A DNA stretch of 64,000 bases from Gari tellinella. Its lineage: Eukaryota; Mollusca; Bivalvia; Cardiida; Psammobiidae. Below are positions 32,163 through 41,892 of the stretch, one piece after another. The stretch is from assembly GCA_922989275.2 (NCBI GenBank), contig OV277861.1, positions 43,005,623 to 43,069,622 on the forward strand, written 5' to 3'. The translations under genes and the position numbers were made by a program. How positions within the stretch are numbered: position 1 is the stretch's first letter; every line of letters starts with the position of its first letter. Under the pieces are notes generated by a model, which had not been told where the DNA came from, made no database searches, and was given only the letters and a program-made list of their open reading frames with translations.

Positions 32163-33745
32163 ACAATACTAAAATAAAGCATATCCTAGCATTTCTAAGT
32201 ACATCAAAGGCAGATAACTCTTGCTTCAATGACCTGATTTCAACTATAATTACAACAAATGGATTGTATTTGTCTGCATGCACATACAGTTTGGTTTGTC
32301 TACAGCGGCACCCTTTGAATGAATATGGTGCTCTGCTAAAAAGTTGATAAATTGGTGCATTGAAGAAATAAATCAGAAAGACACTTCCCGCTTTCTCCTT
32401 TGCTTCTTTTCGGTATCCAGAAACCCAAGTAAAACCATTTGAAACTTTACTTTCTTCTAGTAACAAAGATTTCTAGCAAGCCGCTGAACACAAGACTAAC
32501 TGTTTAGCTAATAAGTAAGGCGAGAAACTCAATACCGGTAAGTTTATTCTTTCGTTTCAATCCTTTCCTAAGTATTGTATAATAACGTTAGCATGTATAA
32601 ATGTAATCATATGTACTTCAGGAAATAAATATGTTTAAACTAACTATAATTGCACATCTTTGAGAACTTACAATTGTATACATTGTATGCAAGTATAATG
32701 AAAATCGATTGAAAATGTAATTGCTCAAGTGTGTTCACTGTCAGATATGGCATTTTCAACACAACAAGAGCAGATAATTTTTGACCTTTTGATCCCATTC
32801 AAGCTATAACCACACTCATCCGAGGACTAAAAGCAATGTATAGTTTGGCAAATATTAATCAAAATACAATTGAATACGGAGACACAAGAGCGTAAACAAT
32901 ACTACAATAATGATTTTTCCAGCATTTCAATGTACACATCAAGGGCAGATAATTCTTGCCACAATGATCAGATTTTAATAACAATTGCACATCTTCAAAA
33001 ACTTATACAGTGCAAGTATAATCAAAGTATAATCATTGAAAGGTGTAGATGCTAGAGAGTAAACACTGTTAGATACCTTTGATATGACATTTTCAACCCA
33101 TCGAAGGCAAATTACTCTTGACCTATTGATCCAATTACAACTATAATCGAACTCATTGGAGACCTTATGGTCACATACAATCTGAGCAAGTTTGAAAAAG
33201 ATTGAATAAAAGTTCTCGCCTCTAAAGTGTAAACACCAAAGGTGCATCCTGAGTAATGTCATTGGTAACCATAGGCAATATTTACTACCGAGGGTATGTT
33301 AATGACCTTGATATCACTAAAGCAAACATTTTGACCAAATTTAATGAAGATCTATTGAGATTTGTCATCTCTAGCGGGTTAAGGTTTTTCTATGATTTGA
33401 CCTAGTGACCTAGTTTTTTACTTGACATGACCCACATTCAAACGTGACCTAGGTATTAATAAGGCAAATATTTTGACCAAGTTTCACGAAGACCAAATGA
33501 GATGTGTAGCCTATAGAGTATTAACAATGTTTTTCTACGATTTGACCTAGTGACCTAGTTTCTGACCGGAAATGACCCACATTACAACTTGACCTAGATT
33601 TCATCAAGACAAATATTGTCATAAAGTTTCATGAAGATCAAATGAAATTTATTGCTGCCAGAGTGTTAAGGAACAATTGTGGACGGATGGACGACGTACG
33701 ACGACATCCAGCAGTCCTAATAATCTCGTTTGCCGCAGGAGGGTA
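32163..33745. repeat. Duplicated flank of ZNF-B (pearl-like plus GACCTAG repeats)
   Basis: It is collinear with 13339-14900 of copy A, with few differences. It holds the same degenerate pearl-like array and the GACCTAGTGACCTAG tandem repeat. No gene is seen. Confidence 0.7.
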
Positions 33746-33937
33746 AGGGCTCCAGATAAGAGGGAGTTTTCCGAACAAATCTAACATTTTCTCACTAATT
33801 TCAGCACCAAATCCTATGTTGTTACTACTCATTAGAATCGTCTCGAAGAGACAATTCTAATGTGTAGTGACACCATAGGGTTTAATGCAGAAATAAAGAT
33901 TTTAGTATTTGAAAAACTCCTCTTATCTGGAGCCCTG
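33746..33937. mobile_element. hAT-type MITE, GGGCTCCAGATAAG family
   Basis: The ends AGGGCTCCAGATAAGAGG and CTCTTATCTGGAGCCCT (imperfect), with an inner palindrome TCTAATGAGTAGTAAC-like around TCGTCTCGAAGAGACAA. Related to 47070-47240 and 21230-21405. Confidence 0.7.
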
Positions 33938-33957
33938 ACCTGATATACTATATAACA

Positions 33958-34815
33958 AATGAAGAACGAACGGATCGGAAACTATCTATTTCCTCATGCA
34001 TTTTCCCAATAATGCCGTTGTCGATTCACCGATCGATACCTGTCTGATGACTCGCGGTTAATCGATCGATTAAACACAGCTGAATCGCGCTCGCTCGTGT
34101 GGGATGGTTACCTATTATTAATTAAAACTCCATTGAAACTTTATTTTTCACCCGATTTCCGAAATAAAGGGCTTAAATGAGAGCGAAGAACCAATATGTT
34201 CTTACTACAAAAAAATCATTCTAAAGTGAAAATCACTTATGGGGATCAGTTCTATAAAATGGGCGTTACAACATCTTACAAATTAAAGCATTCCTTACAA
34301 CACACACAAAAAATATGAAAAATCATCGTTTTCACCCGTTAAACTCACCAAGAAAGACACAACCAATCCTCACCAAATTTGAAAATAAGAAGCATCGGTA
34401 TCTATTTAAGTATGTGTCAAAATTTCAATAAAACGTGACAGCAGGAAATACCTTTCTATAAAATGGGCCGACATATATACACAGAGAAATCCGCCATTTT
34501 GTTCCGCTCGCTGCATACAACGGTTTTCTGACCGTATTATTTCTTCTTATTTAACCGCTGAAAACAGTGCATATACTAATATAAACGACACAGTTGAGGA
34601 AAGGGGTATTCACTAATTCCGATAGCAGAATTTTTTAAATATTTAATGTCACTAAACACGTTTGACTAATCGAAATTATCAATCGATTTTAGCTGATAAT
34701 TCCACATTCAGAAATGGCGCTTCAGTCTTGTGTGCGGGCGGCGCGCTGATTGGCCGAACAGGAGGCACCATACTTTGTATGCCACCTGGATTTCCGATCC
34801 GTTTGTTCTTCATTC
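33958..34815. mobile_element. Internally deleted relative of the large fold-back element
   Basis: The ends AATGAAGAACGAACGGATCG and GATCCGTTTGTTCTTCATT are inverted. The interior matches 19490-19680 (GATCGATACCTGTC, CGCGGTTAATCGATCGAT) on the left and 22640-23165 on the right. It was inserted in duplicon B after duplication. Confidence 0.7.
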
Positions 34816-34988
34816 TTGACTCTATTATATATATATATAAAAAAAAAAAAGGAGCTGTAGTTCAGAATATGGTGTTTGATCCAGAGACCATGTATACCAT
34901 TGCTAAAATAAATCATTGGTTTGATCATAGAAAAGGGTGTTTTTATGGTTTTATTCACTCTGTTTGTATTTGGAGGTGTTATATTCAG
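34816..34988. other. Duplicated unique segment (B)
   Basis: GAGCTGTAGTTCAGAATATG through GGAGGTGTTATATTCAG matches 15112-15249 of copy A almost base for base. It is interrupted at 34989 by a TIR element. Confidence 0.65.
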
Positions 34989-36347
34989 TAGCAATGCCAA
35001 AGGATTTTTTTTAAAAACAATTTCAGGGATATTTTGTGGTTAATGGGTAGATCTTGACCTAAACATGTATAAAAGAAAAAAAATATGATGTTAAAGTTCA
35101 ACACTTTAACATAAAAGGAAAAAATAAAATGACCCAATTTGTGTCTCAGAAATCGGTTTTTTCAATACTCTGTATTATATATAAATGTCGCATTTTACTT
35201 TTTTTTCGTCAGTTTTTAAGTATTGAAAACTTCAAGTGGCCTCTTGGTAAACTTATTTCCAGTTAATTTAATCATTCAACTTCAACTTCTTTCAGCCGAA
35301 CAATCAGTTTTGATTATAACTGGCAGGCGCTGTCAGGATACAGTGTGTTAAAAATATTAGAAGTGCAAGGTTAAAAGATAAAAAGGGATCATAGCTAAAA
35401 GATAAAAGATAGTTAAAAACAATGCAGAACTGGTTTATGGTTTGTATGCAGCCAGTCCACTCTCAAAAGACTGGAGAGAGGGACTGGACTGGACATGCAG
35501 TGGTAGGCTGTTCCAAAGTCTAATGGTCCGGGGGAAATATGAATTTTGATGGTACTGTGTTTTCGACTGAGCAATGAGATAGTTGAAGTTCCTGGTTGTT
35601 AAAAGATGATGATGGTCTACTGAAATGAGATGTCCCCTGATCTTGTAGAACATGACCAAAGCAGAGTGATTTCTCCTTTGTTCAAGTGTCTGCCAGTTCA
35701 GGGCTGTTATCATATCCCACACGCTACTTGTAAATTGGTAGTCATTAAAAACATAGCGAGCTGCTGATCTCTGCACCATTTCGAGTTTATGGGTGAGATA
35801 GGGTTGCCATGGGTGCCAGATGGTGGAACAGTATTCGACTTGAGGGCGGACATACATTTTATAAGCAGTTACTTTTACTTTCTTGTTGTTTGTTTTTACG
35901 TTTCTTTTGATAAACCTTAGAGTGTTGTTTGCTTTTGCTGTAATGTTGTTGATGTGATTTGACCAGGACAAGTTTTTGTTTAGAGTGACTCCAAGGTATT
36001 TGGCGGTATCGGTTGAGTTGAGCAGTGTGTTGTGTAGACTGTGAGGGTAGATGACAGGGTGCCTCTTTCTAGAAATTCTCAACACTTCACATTTATCCGG
36101 ATTGAATTTCATGGACCACTCTCTTTCCCAGTCTTCTAAACAGTGAAGGTCGCTCTGGAGGCTTTCTGCATTCAGAATGCTATTTCTTGTGGTTTGATCC
36201 CGATCTTGCTATAATAAAAGGGAGTTTAAGCCCCCCCCCCCCCCCAAACCCAAAAAATACGTGTATTGTTGGGTTGGAAGCCATTGAGTCATGCATATTA
36301 ATGAGATCCCCGAAGGTCACGCCCCCTTTCCGCGTTTGGCATTGCTA
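34989..36347. mobile_element. 1359-bp TIR element carrying a LINE reverse-transcriptase fragment
   Basis: TATTCAG flanks both ends (34982-34988 and 36348-36354), and copy A has it once (15242-15248). The inverted ends are TAGCAATGCCAAA (13 bp). Inside lies a minus-strand LINE piece (about 35360-36200) and a C run at 36229-36245. The LINE piece may have inserted into the element or been carried by it. A 7-bp duplication (8 bp if one shared base is counted) suggests a hAT-like or related family. Confidence 0.72.
35435..36200 (-). pseudogene. LINE ORF2 fragment: thumb and C-terminus only
   Basis: The 225-residue open frame starts MKFNPDKCEVLRISRKRHP and continues YLGVTLNKNLSWSNHINNI, VEYCSTIWHPW and PRTIRLWNSLP, all landmarks downstream of the RT catalytic site in CR1/Jockey-like ORF2. 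Upstream of the Met the frame is open further (SDLHCLEDWEREWS) to about 36200. The catalytic FADD and the endonuclease are missing, so it is inactive. The low-complexity 3' end (AAAAGATAAAAGATAG complement) lies near 35360-35410. Confidence 0.75.
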
Positions 36348-36508
36348 TATTCAGACAAAGCATGCGTATGGCACCTGTGGATTTGTCTTCCCTGCGGGAC
36401 GAAAAACTGACTTACTCAACTCTGACTTTGGTCTGTCTGTTTCTTCCTTTCCTATATAACTTTTGCTTTTCTTATTCACCACTAGCGCCGAAACGTATAA
36501 ATGGTCAA
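36348..36508. other. Duplicated unique segment (B), continuation
   Basis: ACAAAGCATGCGTATGGCAC onward matches 15249-15278 and then 16048-16177 of copy A, where two insertions separate the pieces. The words CCCTGCGGGACGAAAA and TTCACCACTAGCGCC are shared. Confidence 0.65.
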
Positions 36509-36935
36509 TTGTTGACGGTGTTTCATAAAGAAGTAGAACATTGACCCTAGGGGCATAATTAAATGATACCTTTTTGGTGTGTTTGCAAATTGGAAACAGG
36601 CATTTATCCAGATTTATTCACAGAGGTGAAAACTCGAAACGACCGGGCTCTTATCGAATTCGAAGTCGAAACGATTAGGGAGGAAACGGTTTTGGGGCGA
36701 AACGTCTTGACACCCTTGAAGTTAGAACTATCCATTTCGCTGAAAATTTCTGACAAGGTTTTACTGGAAGGCAGTAATTCGTTTTTTAAGTGATGACGGA
36801 AGGGAGCCCTTTTTATGACAATAACAATCCATAAAATATCAGGCGCATTTACCATTTTCTATCTTACAGTTACAGCAAACGGCGGTTTTGTTAACAAGGG
36901 AAGTAACTCGGTAAACACTTTATCTTGGGTAAGGA
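36509..36935 (-). promoter_or_regulatory. Conserved upstream block of ZNF-B (candidate promoter or 5' exon)
   Basis: Partner of 18468-18885. The right edge (GTAACTCGGTAAACACTTTA, TCTTGGGTAAGGACTAAA) is also kept in copy C at 61855-61892, beyond where copy A diverges. The 3' end of the LINE abuts it at about 36945. Confidence 0.45.
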
Positions 36936-37075
36936 CTAAACCAATCAGTTCTGACCATAGATATCTTAAACTTGCCTGTAACTTGCCTGTACGTTGATGG
37001 TCCTTCATTGAGCAGTAATGCTCGTGTTGACCCAATTTCATAATTGTTGTAACTAAACTCAGCGTGGTGATGGCT

Positions 37076-39832
37076 CTAGTAATATGCACTGATATTAAAT
37101 TTACAGTCTTTGGATTTCCAAGCTGTGTTAAGAGCACTCTTAAAACTATTTACACTTTCAGCCGATACTGCTACTTCAGGTAAGCCGTTCCACTGGTTGA
37201 CTATTCTGGATGAGAATCTATGAGCACTGAATCTGGATTTATCTCTTGGTTTGATGAGTTTCATACTATGACCTCTTGTTGAACTTGATTCTACTAATTT
37301 AATATTTGGTATGTTGGCTATATCATATTTGTGCATTATTTTAAACAGTTGAACCATATCTGCTCGATCCCTGCGGTACTCTAAAGTTGGAAGTCCCAAG
37401 ATCTTCAGTCTTTCCTCGTACGAGTGGTCCTTCATCCCGGTAACAAGACGGGTAGCCCTCCGTTGTACATTCTCAATTGCTATTATATCTTTTTTCAATT
37501 TAGGTTTCCATATAACACAGGCATACTCTAAATGCGGCCGGATAAGGCTCTTGTATAACGGTATAAACACTTCTTTATCAAAGCAGTCAAAAGAGTTCTT
37601 TATCATTCCAAGGATCTGATTTGCCTTTTTAACCTTCTGTTGGATATGAATATTAAATTTAAGTTCCTGGTCAAAAATTACACCAATGTCTTTCTCACTT
37701 GAAACAGAATCTATGTCTTGTTGACCATCTTCATTTTTCATATAATATGTATGTGAAATGTTGGTATTACCCAAGTGTATGCACTTGCATTTGGAAGTGT
37801 TAAACCGAAGTTGCCATTTCTTGGACCATGAAGATAGGCTATCGAGGTCATTCTGAAGGTCATTGATGTCTTCACTGCAGTTAACTTCTTTATAGATCTT
37901 TGTATCGTCAGCAAATAACTTTGATATATTGTTTATCATGTCAGGAAGGTCATTTATGTAGACTAAAAATAGTGTCGGGCCTAACACACTGCCTTGCGGT
38001 ATTCCACTTAGTACATCATGCCAGCCGGACTTGGAGTTACCCAATCTTACTTGTTGTTTACGGTCTTTTAAAAAGTTCTCAATCCATCTTAAAATGTTGC
38101 CTTCTATACCATAGGCTTTCAATTTCATTAAGAGTCTTTGATGCGGAACTGTGTCGAACGCCTTGGCAAAATCAAGGTATATGCAATCTATGTTGCCTCC
38201 TTTGTCTAGTATGTTTGACCAATCTTCAATGACTTCTATTAGTTGAGTGACACATGATCTTTGAGAACGAAATCCATGCTGGTTTGGACTAAATAGATTA
38301 TTACTGTCCATATGTTTCATAATACTGTCTTTGATGATAGATTCAAGAACTTTACACAAAACAGCAGTTAGACTGACAGGTCTATAGTTAGAGCTGAGTT
38401 TTTTATTCCCTTTTTTAAATATAGGTGAAACTTGAGCTAATTTCCATACATCTGGTAATGATCCTTCTTGAATAGATTTGTTGAACAGAACAGATATGGG
38501 TGAAGACAGTTGTTCGCAGCATTCTTTAAGCAATCTTGGATGAATAACATCTAAGCCTGGAGTCTTGGTAGGGTTTAAAGCCTGAAGTTTCTTTCTGACA
38601 TGGTCCTCCCCAACTGCAATATCTAGTAGGGGTTCCCTGTATGACCTATCTTCGAAGGCTGGAATATCTGATAACTCCTCACTAGTAAAGACACTTGTGA
38701 AAAAACAGTTCAGAATGTCACACTTCTTGGCTTCATTGTCCGTAAGATTACCAGCTTCGTCTAAAAGATCACCCACCATTGTCTTCGTCTTTGTTTGAGA
38801 ACGTACATAATTCCAGAAAGATTTACTGTCTGATTTTAAGTTAAGTGCTATCTGTTTCTCAAAAAAGTACTTTGCTGATCTACACTGTCTTGTTGCTTTA
38901 TTACGTAGTGCGGCGTAATGCTGATAATTTGTAATATTCTTACACATTCTATATTTTTTCCAAGCTTTGTTTTTGTCTTTGATTGCCTGTAAGGCAGATT
39001 TGTTAACCCACAATTTCTTTTTTACTTTATTATCCGAAGATTTCTTAGGAATAAACTGATCTGTCCCATCTGAAATTTTTTCACATAGATATTTCCAACC
39101 AGTGTGAACATCTGAAGAATGTATGGCTGTCCAGTCAACTGAATCAAAGAAAGCTCTCAGTGATACATAGTCTCCCCTATGGTAAACTGTCCTAGGTTCA
39201 CTGCAAGTCGCGTTATCTGTATAGCACTCAAAACGGAAGCGCAAGCAAGAATGGTCGCTGGCACCTATAGGCGGCAGATACTCGAGATCGCTAATCATAT
39301 TATTTTCATTGGTAAACAACAAATCTAGCCGCGACGGTGTTTGTCCCATCCTAAATCTTGTATTCTCGTTAATATGTTGATACAGGAAAAGGTCTTTTAC
39401 ACATTCAACAAAAGTTGATGAGCTATGTTCCAAAGACTCTGAAGATTGCAGAAAATCCCAGTCGATCATCCCGTAGTTAAAATCACCGATCACTAAAATA
39501 TGAGAGTCCTTCATTTCTACAGCTAACCTCAATAGATTTTGCAATTCTATGTTATTATCAAATGAAGAAGATGGACTGCGGTAAATATTTCCCACAAGTA
39601 AACTGTCTGAATTCTTAAGCTTCACTCTGATCCACACAGACTCTTCAAATTTAAAATCTGATAAAATGTCCACATGCTGTACATTAAGTGACTGCTTGTA
39701 ATATATTACCACTCCTCTTCCTAGTGTTGTTGAAGGGATATAAATCTGGTATCCGTCAATGTTGTAACTATCCAATGGAATCTTTTTCTTTTTACGGTGT
39801 TGTTTTGGAAGAATTTCATTGAATATAAGCAA
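37076..39832 (-). CDS. LINE ORF2: AP-like endonuclease and reverse transcriptase
   Basis: The 918-residue frame from the first ATG encodes an exonuclease-endonuclease-phosphatase domain followed by reverse transcriptase; it nicks target DNA and primes cDNA synthesis. Visible endonuclease residues: E6 (FNEI), GDFNY at 116-120 and SDH at 192-194. RT motifs: NYRPVSLT (482-489), LDFAKAFDTVPH (553-564), GIPQGSVLGP (610-619) and FADD (640-643). The first ATG lies inside the endonuclease: the in-frame sequence upstream (VIYANLDSGLLNKKNEIY, about 39910-39860) carries the catalytic Asn region, and the frame stays open back into the end of ORF1. Translation must therefore start upstream of this ATG or depend on reinitiation or frameshifting. 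No RNase H or RT zinc knuckle is seen. Best fit: CR1-like clade. Confidence 0.9.
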   Translation of the reverse strand: MLIFNEILPKQHRKKKKIPLDSYNIDGYQIYIPSTTLGRGVVIYYKQSLNVQHVDILSDFKFEESVWIRVKLKNSDSLLVGNIYRSPSSSFDNNIELQNLLRLAVEMKDSHILVIGDFNYGMIDWDFLQSSESLEHSSSTFVECVKDLFLYQHINENTRFRMGQTPSRLDLLFTNENNMISDLEYLPPIGASDHSCLRFRFECYTDNATCSEPRTVYHRGDYVSLRAFFDSVDWTAIHSSDVHTGWKYLCEKISDGTDQFIPKKSSDNKVKKKLWVNKSALQAIKDKNKAWKKYRMCKNITNYQHYAALRNKATRQCRSAKYFFEKQIALNLKSDSKSFWNYVRSQTKTKTMVGDLLDEAGNLTDNEAKKCDILNCFFTSVFTSEELSDIPAFEDRSYREPLLDIAVGEDHVRKKLQALNPTKTPGLDVIHPRLLKECCEQLSSPISVLFNKSIQEGSLPDVWKLAQVSPIFKKGNKKLSSNYRPVSLTAVLCKVLESIIKDSIMKHMDSNNLFSPNQHGFRSQRSCVTQLIEVIEDWSNILDKGGNIDCIYLDFAKAFDTVPHQRLLMKLKAYGIEGNILRWIENFLKDRKQQVRLGNSKSGWHDVLSGIPQGSVLGPTLFLVYINDLPDMINNISKLFADDTKIYKEVNCSEDINDLQNDLDSLSSWSKKWQLRFNTSKCKCIHLGNTNISHTYYMKNEDGQQDIDSVSSEKDIGVIFDQELKFNIHIQQKVKKANQILGMIKNSFDCFDKEVFIPLYKSLIRPHLEYACVIWKPKLKKDIIAIENVQRRATRLVTGMKDHSYEERLKILGLPTLEYRRDRADMVQLFKIMHKYDIANIPNIKLVESSSTRGHSMKLIKPRDKSRFSAHRFSSRIVNQWNGLPEVAVSAESVNSFKSALNTAWKSKDCKFNISAYY

Positions 39833-39959
39833 GTCCGGATTGTTTTCACTTATAAGGCAATATATCTCATTTTTCTTATTGAGCAGACCACTATCCAGGT
39901 TTGCATAGATTACATTTAAAAATTTATTATATGTACAAGATTTAAAATTTGAGTCTTTA

Positions 39960-40943
39960 TTAAAACTGTTCTTGAGAGGGGGCTACTGACACTCGGTCAA
40001 CTAACTGCCCGCCCCTGAATCTAAGAGGTGCACCATTTTTCTCCCTAGCAGATTTCTCTTCTCTCATTCTCTTGTTTTCCTCTCTTTGATCTTTTGTCAA
40101 GTCTTTTACAATAATAATGTTCTTGAGATTGGGATTATCAAGTTCTGCTATTTTTTTAGAATTTAGAAGAAGCTTCCTCCTTTGTTCTTTTGAGTCTATT
40201 ACAACTTTCAATGGTATGTCTGCACTACTATCTTGTCGTTTTTTTCCAAGACGAAAGCATGTTGTGACAAGTAAGGTATCGCCAGGGAAAAGCTCACTAT
40301 AGACACTTTGTACCAAATTTACGTCATGTTCTTTACGGGTACGGGGGTCATCACTGTCTGAAAAAGGGACATGAAAGAACACCAAATTCTGTGACCTGTT
40401 TTTTCTGTCTTCCATTTCCTTCAATCTGGAATCCACTAAATTACTTAACGAGTCTGTCATATTTCTTTGCACTGTTTGACTTAGCTCTTCTCGAACGCTT
40501 TCCACTTCTTTTCTTACCGTTTCTTTCACTGATAATTCCAGATTTAGAAGTTTAGATTCTACACTTGTAAGTCTCTCATCGTTTGAGCGTTTCAATTCAA
40601 GTATGTTACTATTTACAGCTTTCAAATCTAAGGCCATAGTTTTGCAAACTGAGCAGTTCCATGAAATAGCTTTACATTCCACATTTTCAGGTTTAATAAG
40701 CTCTGTGTATAATGCTGGTGAAATTTTTGCACATTTCAAGCAGACCCAGTTCTGGCACAAATCACAGTTCATGGCCTGTGTAGAATCGTCAATAGTTTTT
40801 GGGCAAAAAATGCATTTTACCTTGTGTCCCTTGGCTCCTTCACTTACTGAGTTTGTGGATGCTTTCCTCATGGCTCTCGTACCAGACATTTTCCACTCTG
40901 ATAATATTTTCGAAGAAAATCGATCAAGCGATCCACTTGGCAC
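39960..40943 (-). CDS. LINE ORF1: PHD-like zinc finger and coiled-coil RNA-binding protein
   Basis: 327 residues from the first Met; the Met at residue 19 (MSGTRAMRKAS, 40889) is an equally good start. Cysteines at 44, 47, 60, 63, 68, 71, 97 and 100 form a PHD-like zinc domain with the conserved Trp before the last pair (WNCSVC). Residues about 105-175 are a charged heptad-like coiled coil. Residues about 185-300 (VFFHVPFSDSDDPRTRKEHD, CFRLGKKR, NIIIVKDLT) look like the RNA-binding half of LINE ORF1 proteins. ORF1 proteins bind the element RNA and form multimers; the PHD-like domain is known in ORF1 of some CR1-like LINEs. It ends about 130 bp before the first ORF2 ATG, and the ORF2 frame overlaps its end. 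Confidence 0.82.
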   Translation of the reverse strand: MPSGSLDRFSSKILSEWKMSGTRAMRKASTNSVSEGAKGHKVKCIFCPKTIDDSTQAMNCDLCQNWVCLKCAKISPALYTELIKPENVECKAISWNCSVCKTMALDLKAVNSNILELKRSNDERLTSVESKLLNLELSVKETVRKEVESVREELSQTVQRNMTDSLSNLVDSRLKEMEDRKNRSQNLVFFHVPFSDSDDPRTRKEHDVNLVQSVYSELFPGDTLLVTTCFRLGKKRQDSSADIPLKVVIDSKEQRRKLLLNSKKIAELDNPNLKNIIIVKDLTKDQREENKRMREEKSAREKNGAPLRFRGGQLVDRVSVAPSQEQF

Positions 40944-41240
40944 ACTCTTAACACAAGAGAAATCCTGAATAATCCTCCGTTTAATGTGTCAAAATTCCCT
41001 GTACTCGTTATCTGAACGCACAAAATCTTCAAGGAGGCCTCTAATATGGACTTAATGTGTGTATTACATGTCAGTTTGTCACGAGTTGACAATTTGTTGA
41101 AAAAATCAATATGGCCGCCGGCATGACTTTCACCCGCGAATTCCTTTCTTTCCGATTTCCAACCAAATTGAAGCTTCAATCACGAAAATTTCTGTCCACA
41201 CTAGAACCACAGGAATATATATTAATAATAGCGACACTTC

Positions 41241-41537
41241 ACTTGAGGATTGCATTTAATAACTTCGGATAAAAACCGATTTAAATTGATTTTTGTTCCA
41301 CTCTTGAAATCATAAACCGCCATCACACAGGGTGTATCAATGTCGTCTTTGGGAAATTTTCAAAGTATATGAAAACACTCTATGATGGTTTTGTATTGAA
41401 GAGCTATTTAAGATGAATGAAAAAATAGAAAAAGTGTACATTTTGGTGAACAACAGTTGGCTCTACGGCCATGTTGTTGTTGTTGTAATCGTTCCCACCT
41501 TTATAGGTGAACCTCTTCTTGAAGAGTTGAACAGTAT
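41241..41537. other. Unassigned sequence upstream of the LINE
   Basis: No gene was recognised. It contains a short TTGTTGTTGTTGT run at 41474. Confidence 0.4.
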
Positions 41538-41710
41538 ACACTTGTTTCATAGGTACTGAGGGAACAGTCAAATCATTGACCCGAGGTAGCAGGGAAGACC
41601 TTGAGAACTGTTGCCCGAGGCCAACGGCTGAGGGCAACAGTTCTCAAGGTCTTCCCTGCTACCGAGGGACAATGATTTGACTGTTCCCGAAGTAAATATG
41701 AAACAAGTGG
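41538..41710. repeat. Long palindrome (fold-back MITE)
   Basis: The outer arms CACTTGTTTCATA/TATGAAACAAGTG and inner arms GGGAACAGTCAAATCATTG, GAGGTAGCAGGGAAGACCTT and GAGAACTGTTGCCC pair with their complements around a loop near 41627. The arms differ at only a few positions. Further out, 41710-41745 (ATAGAGAGTCCGGTAATAAA on the minus strand) pairs with 43330-43355. Confidence 0.72.
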
Positions 41711-41892
41711 TTTATTACCGGACTCTCTATTTAAGACAGATCTAATTCCTGAATTGTACATGGCTGAATGAAAAGCTAGATCTAGATCTACATGATTTGA
41801 ACAACTGTATAAATTCTAGAGATTATTTATTTGTCATATCTTTATTTAATTCACTACAACAACTGAACGCACAACCACTGTATTTAGAAAGG

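Larger units (their letters stand above)
36945..41240 (-). mobile_element. Apparently intact CR1-like LINE (two ORFs)
   Basis: Minus-strand non-LTR retrotransposon: a 5' region (to about 41.2 kb), ORF1 (PHD-like), ORF2 (endonuclease plus RT) and a short 3' UTR ending with two copies of ACAGGCAAGTT (about 36960-36985). Both ORFs are open with all key residues visible. Limits are approximate because no target duplication was found. It is inserted just upstream of the ZNF-B conserved block, in the same orientation as the ZNF genes. Confidence 0.82.

Noticed and set aside
31894..32466. 190-residue minus-strand frame (also 13304-13636 in copy A)
   Set aside because: Crosses the junction between inserted repeats and the duplicated flank; the part shared with copy A has no known domain and no independent support.
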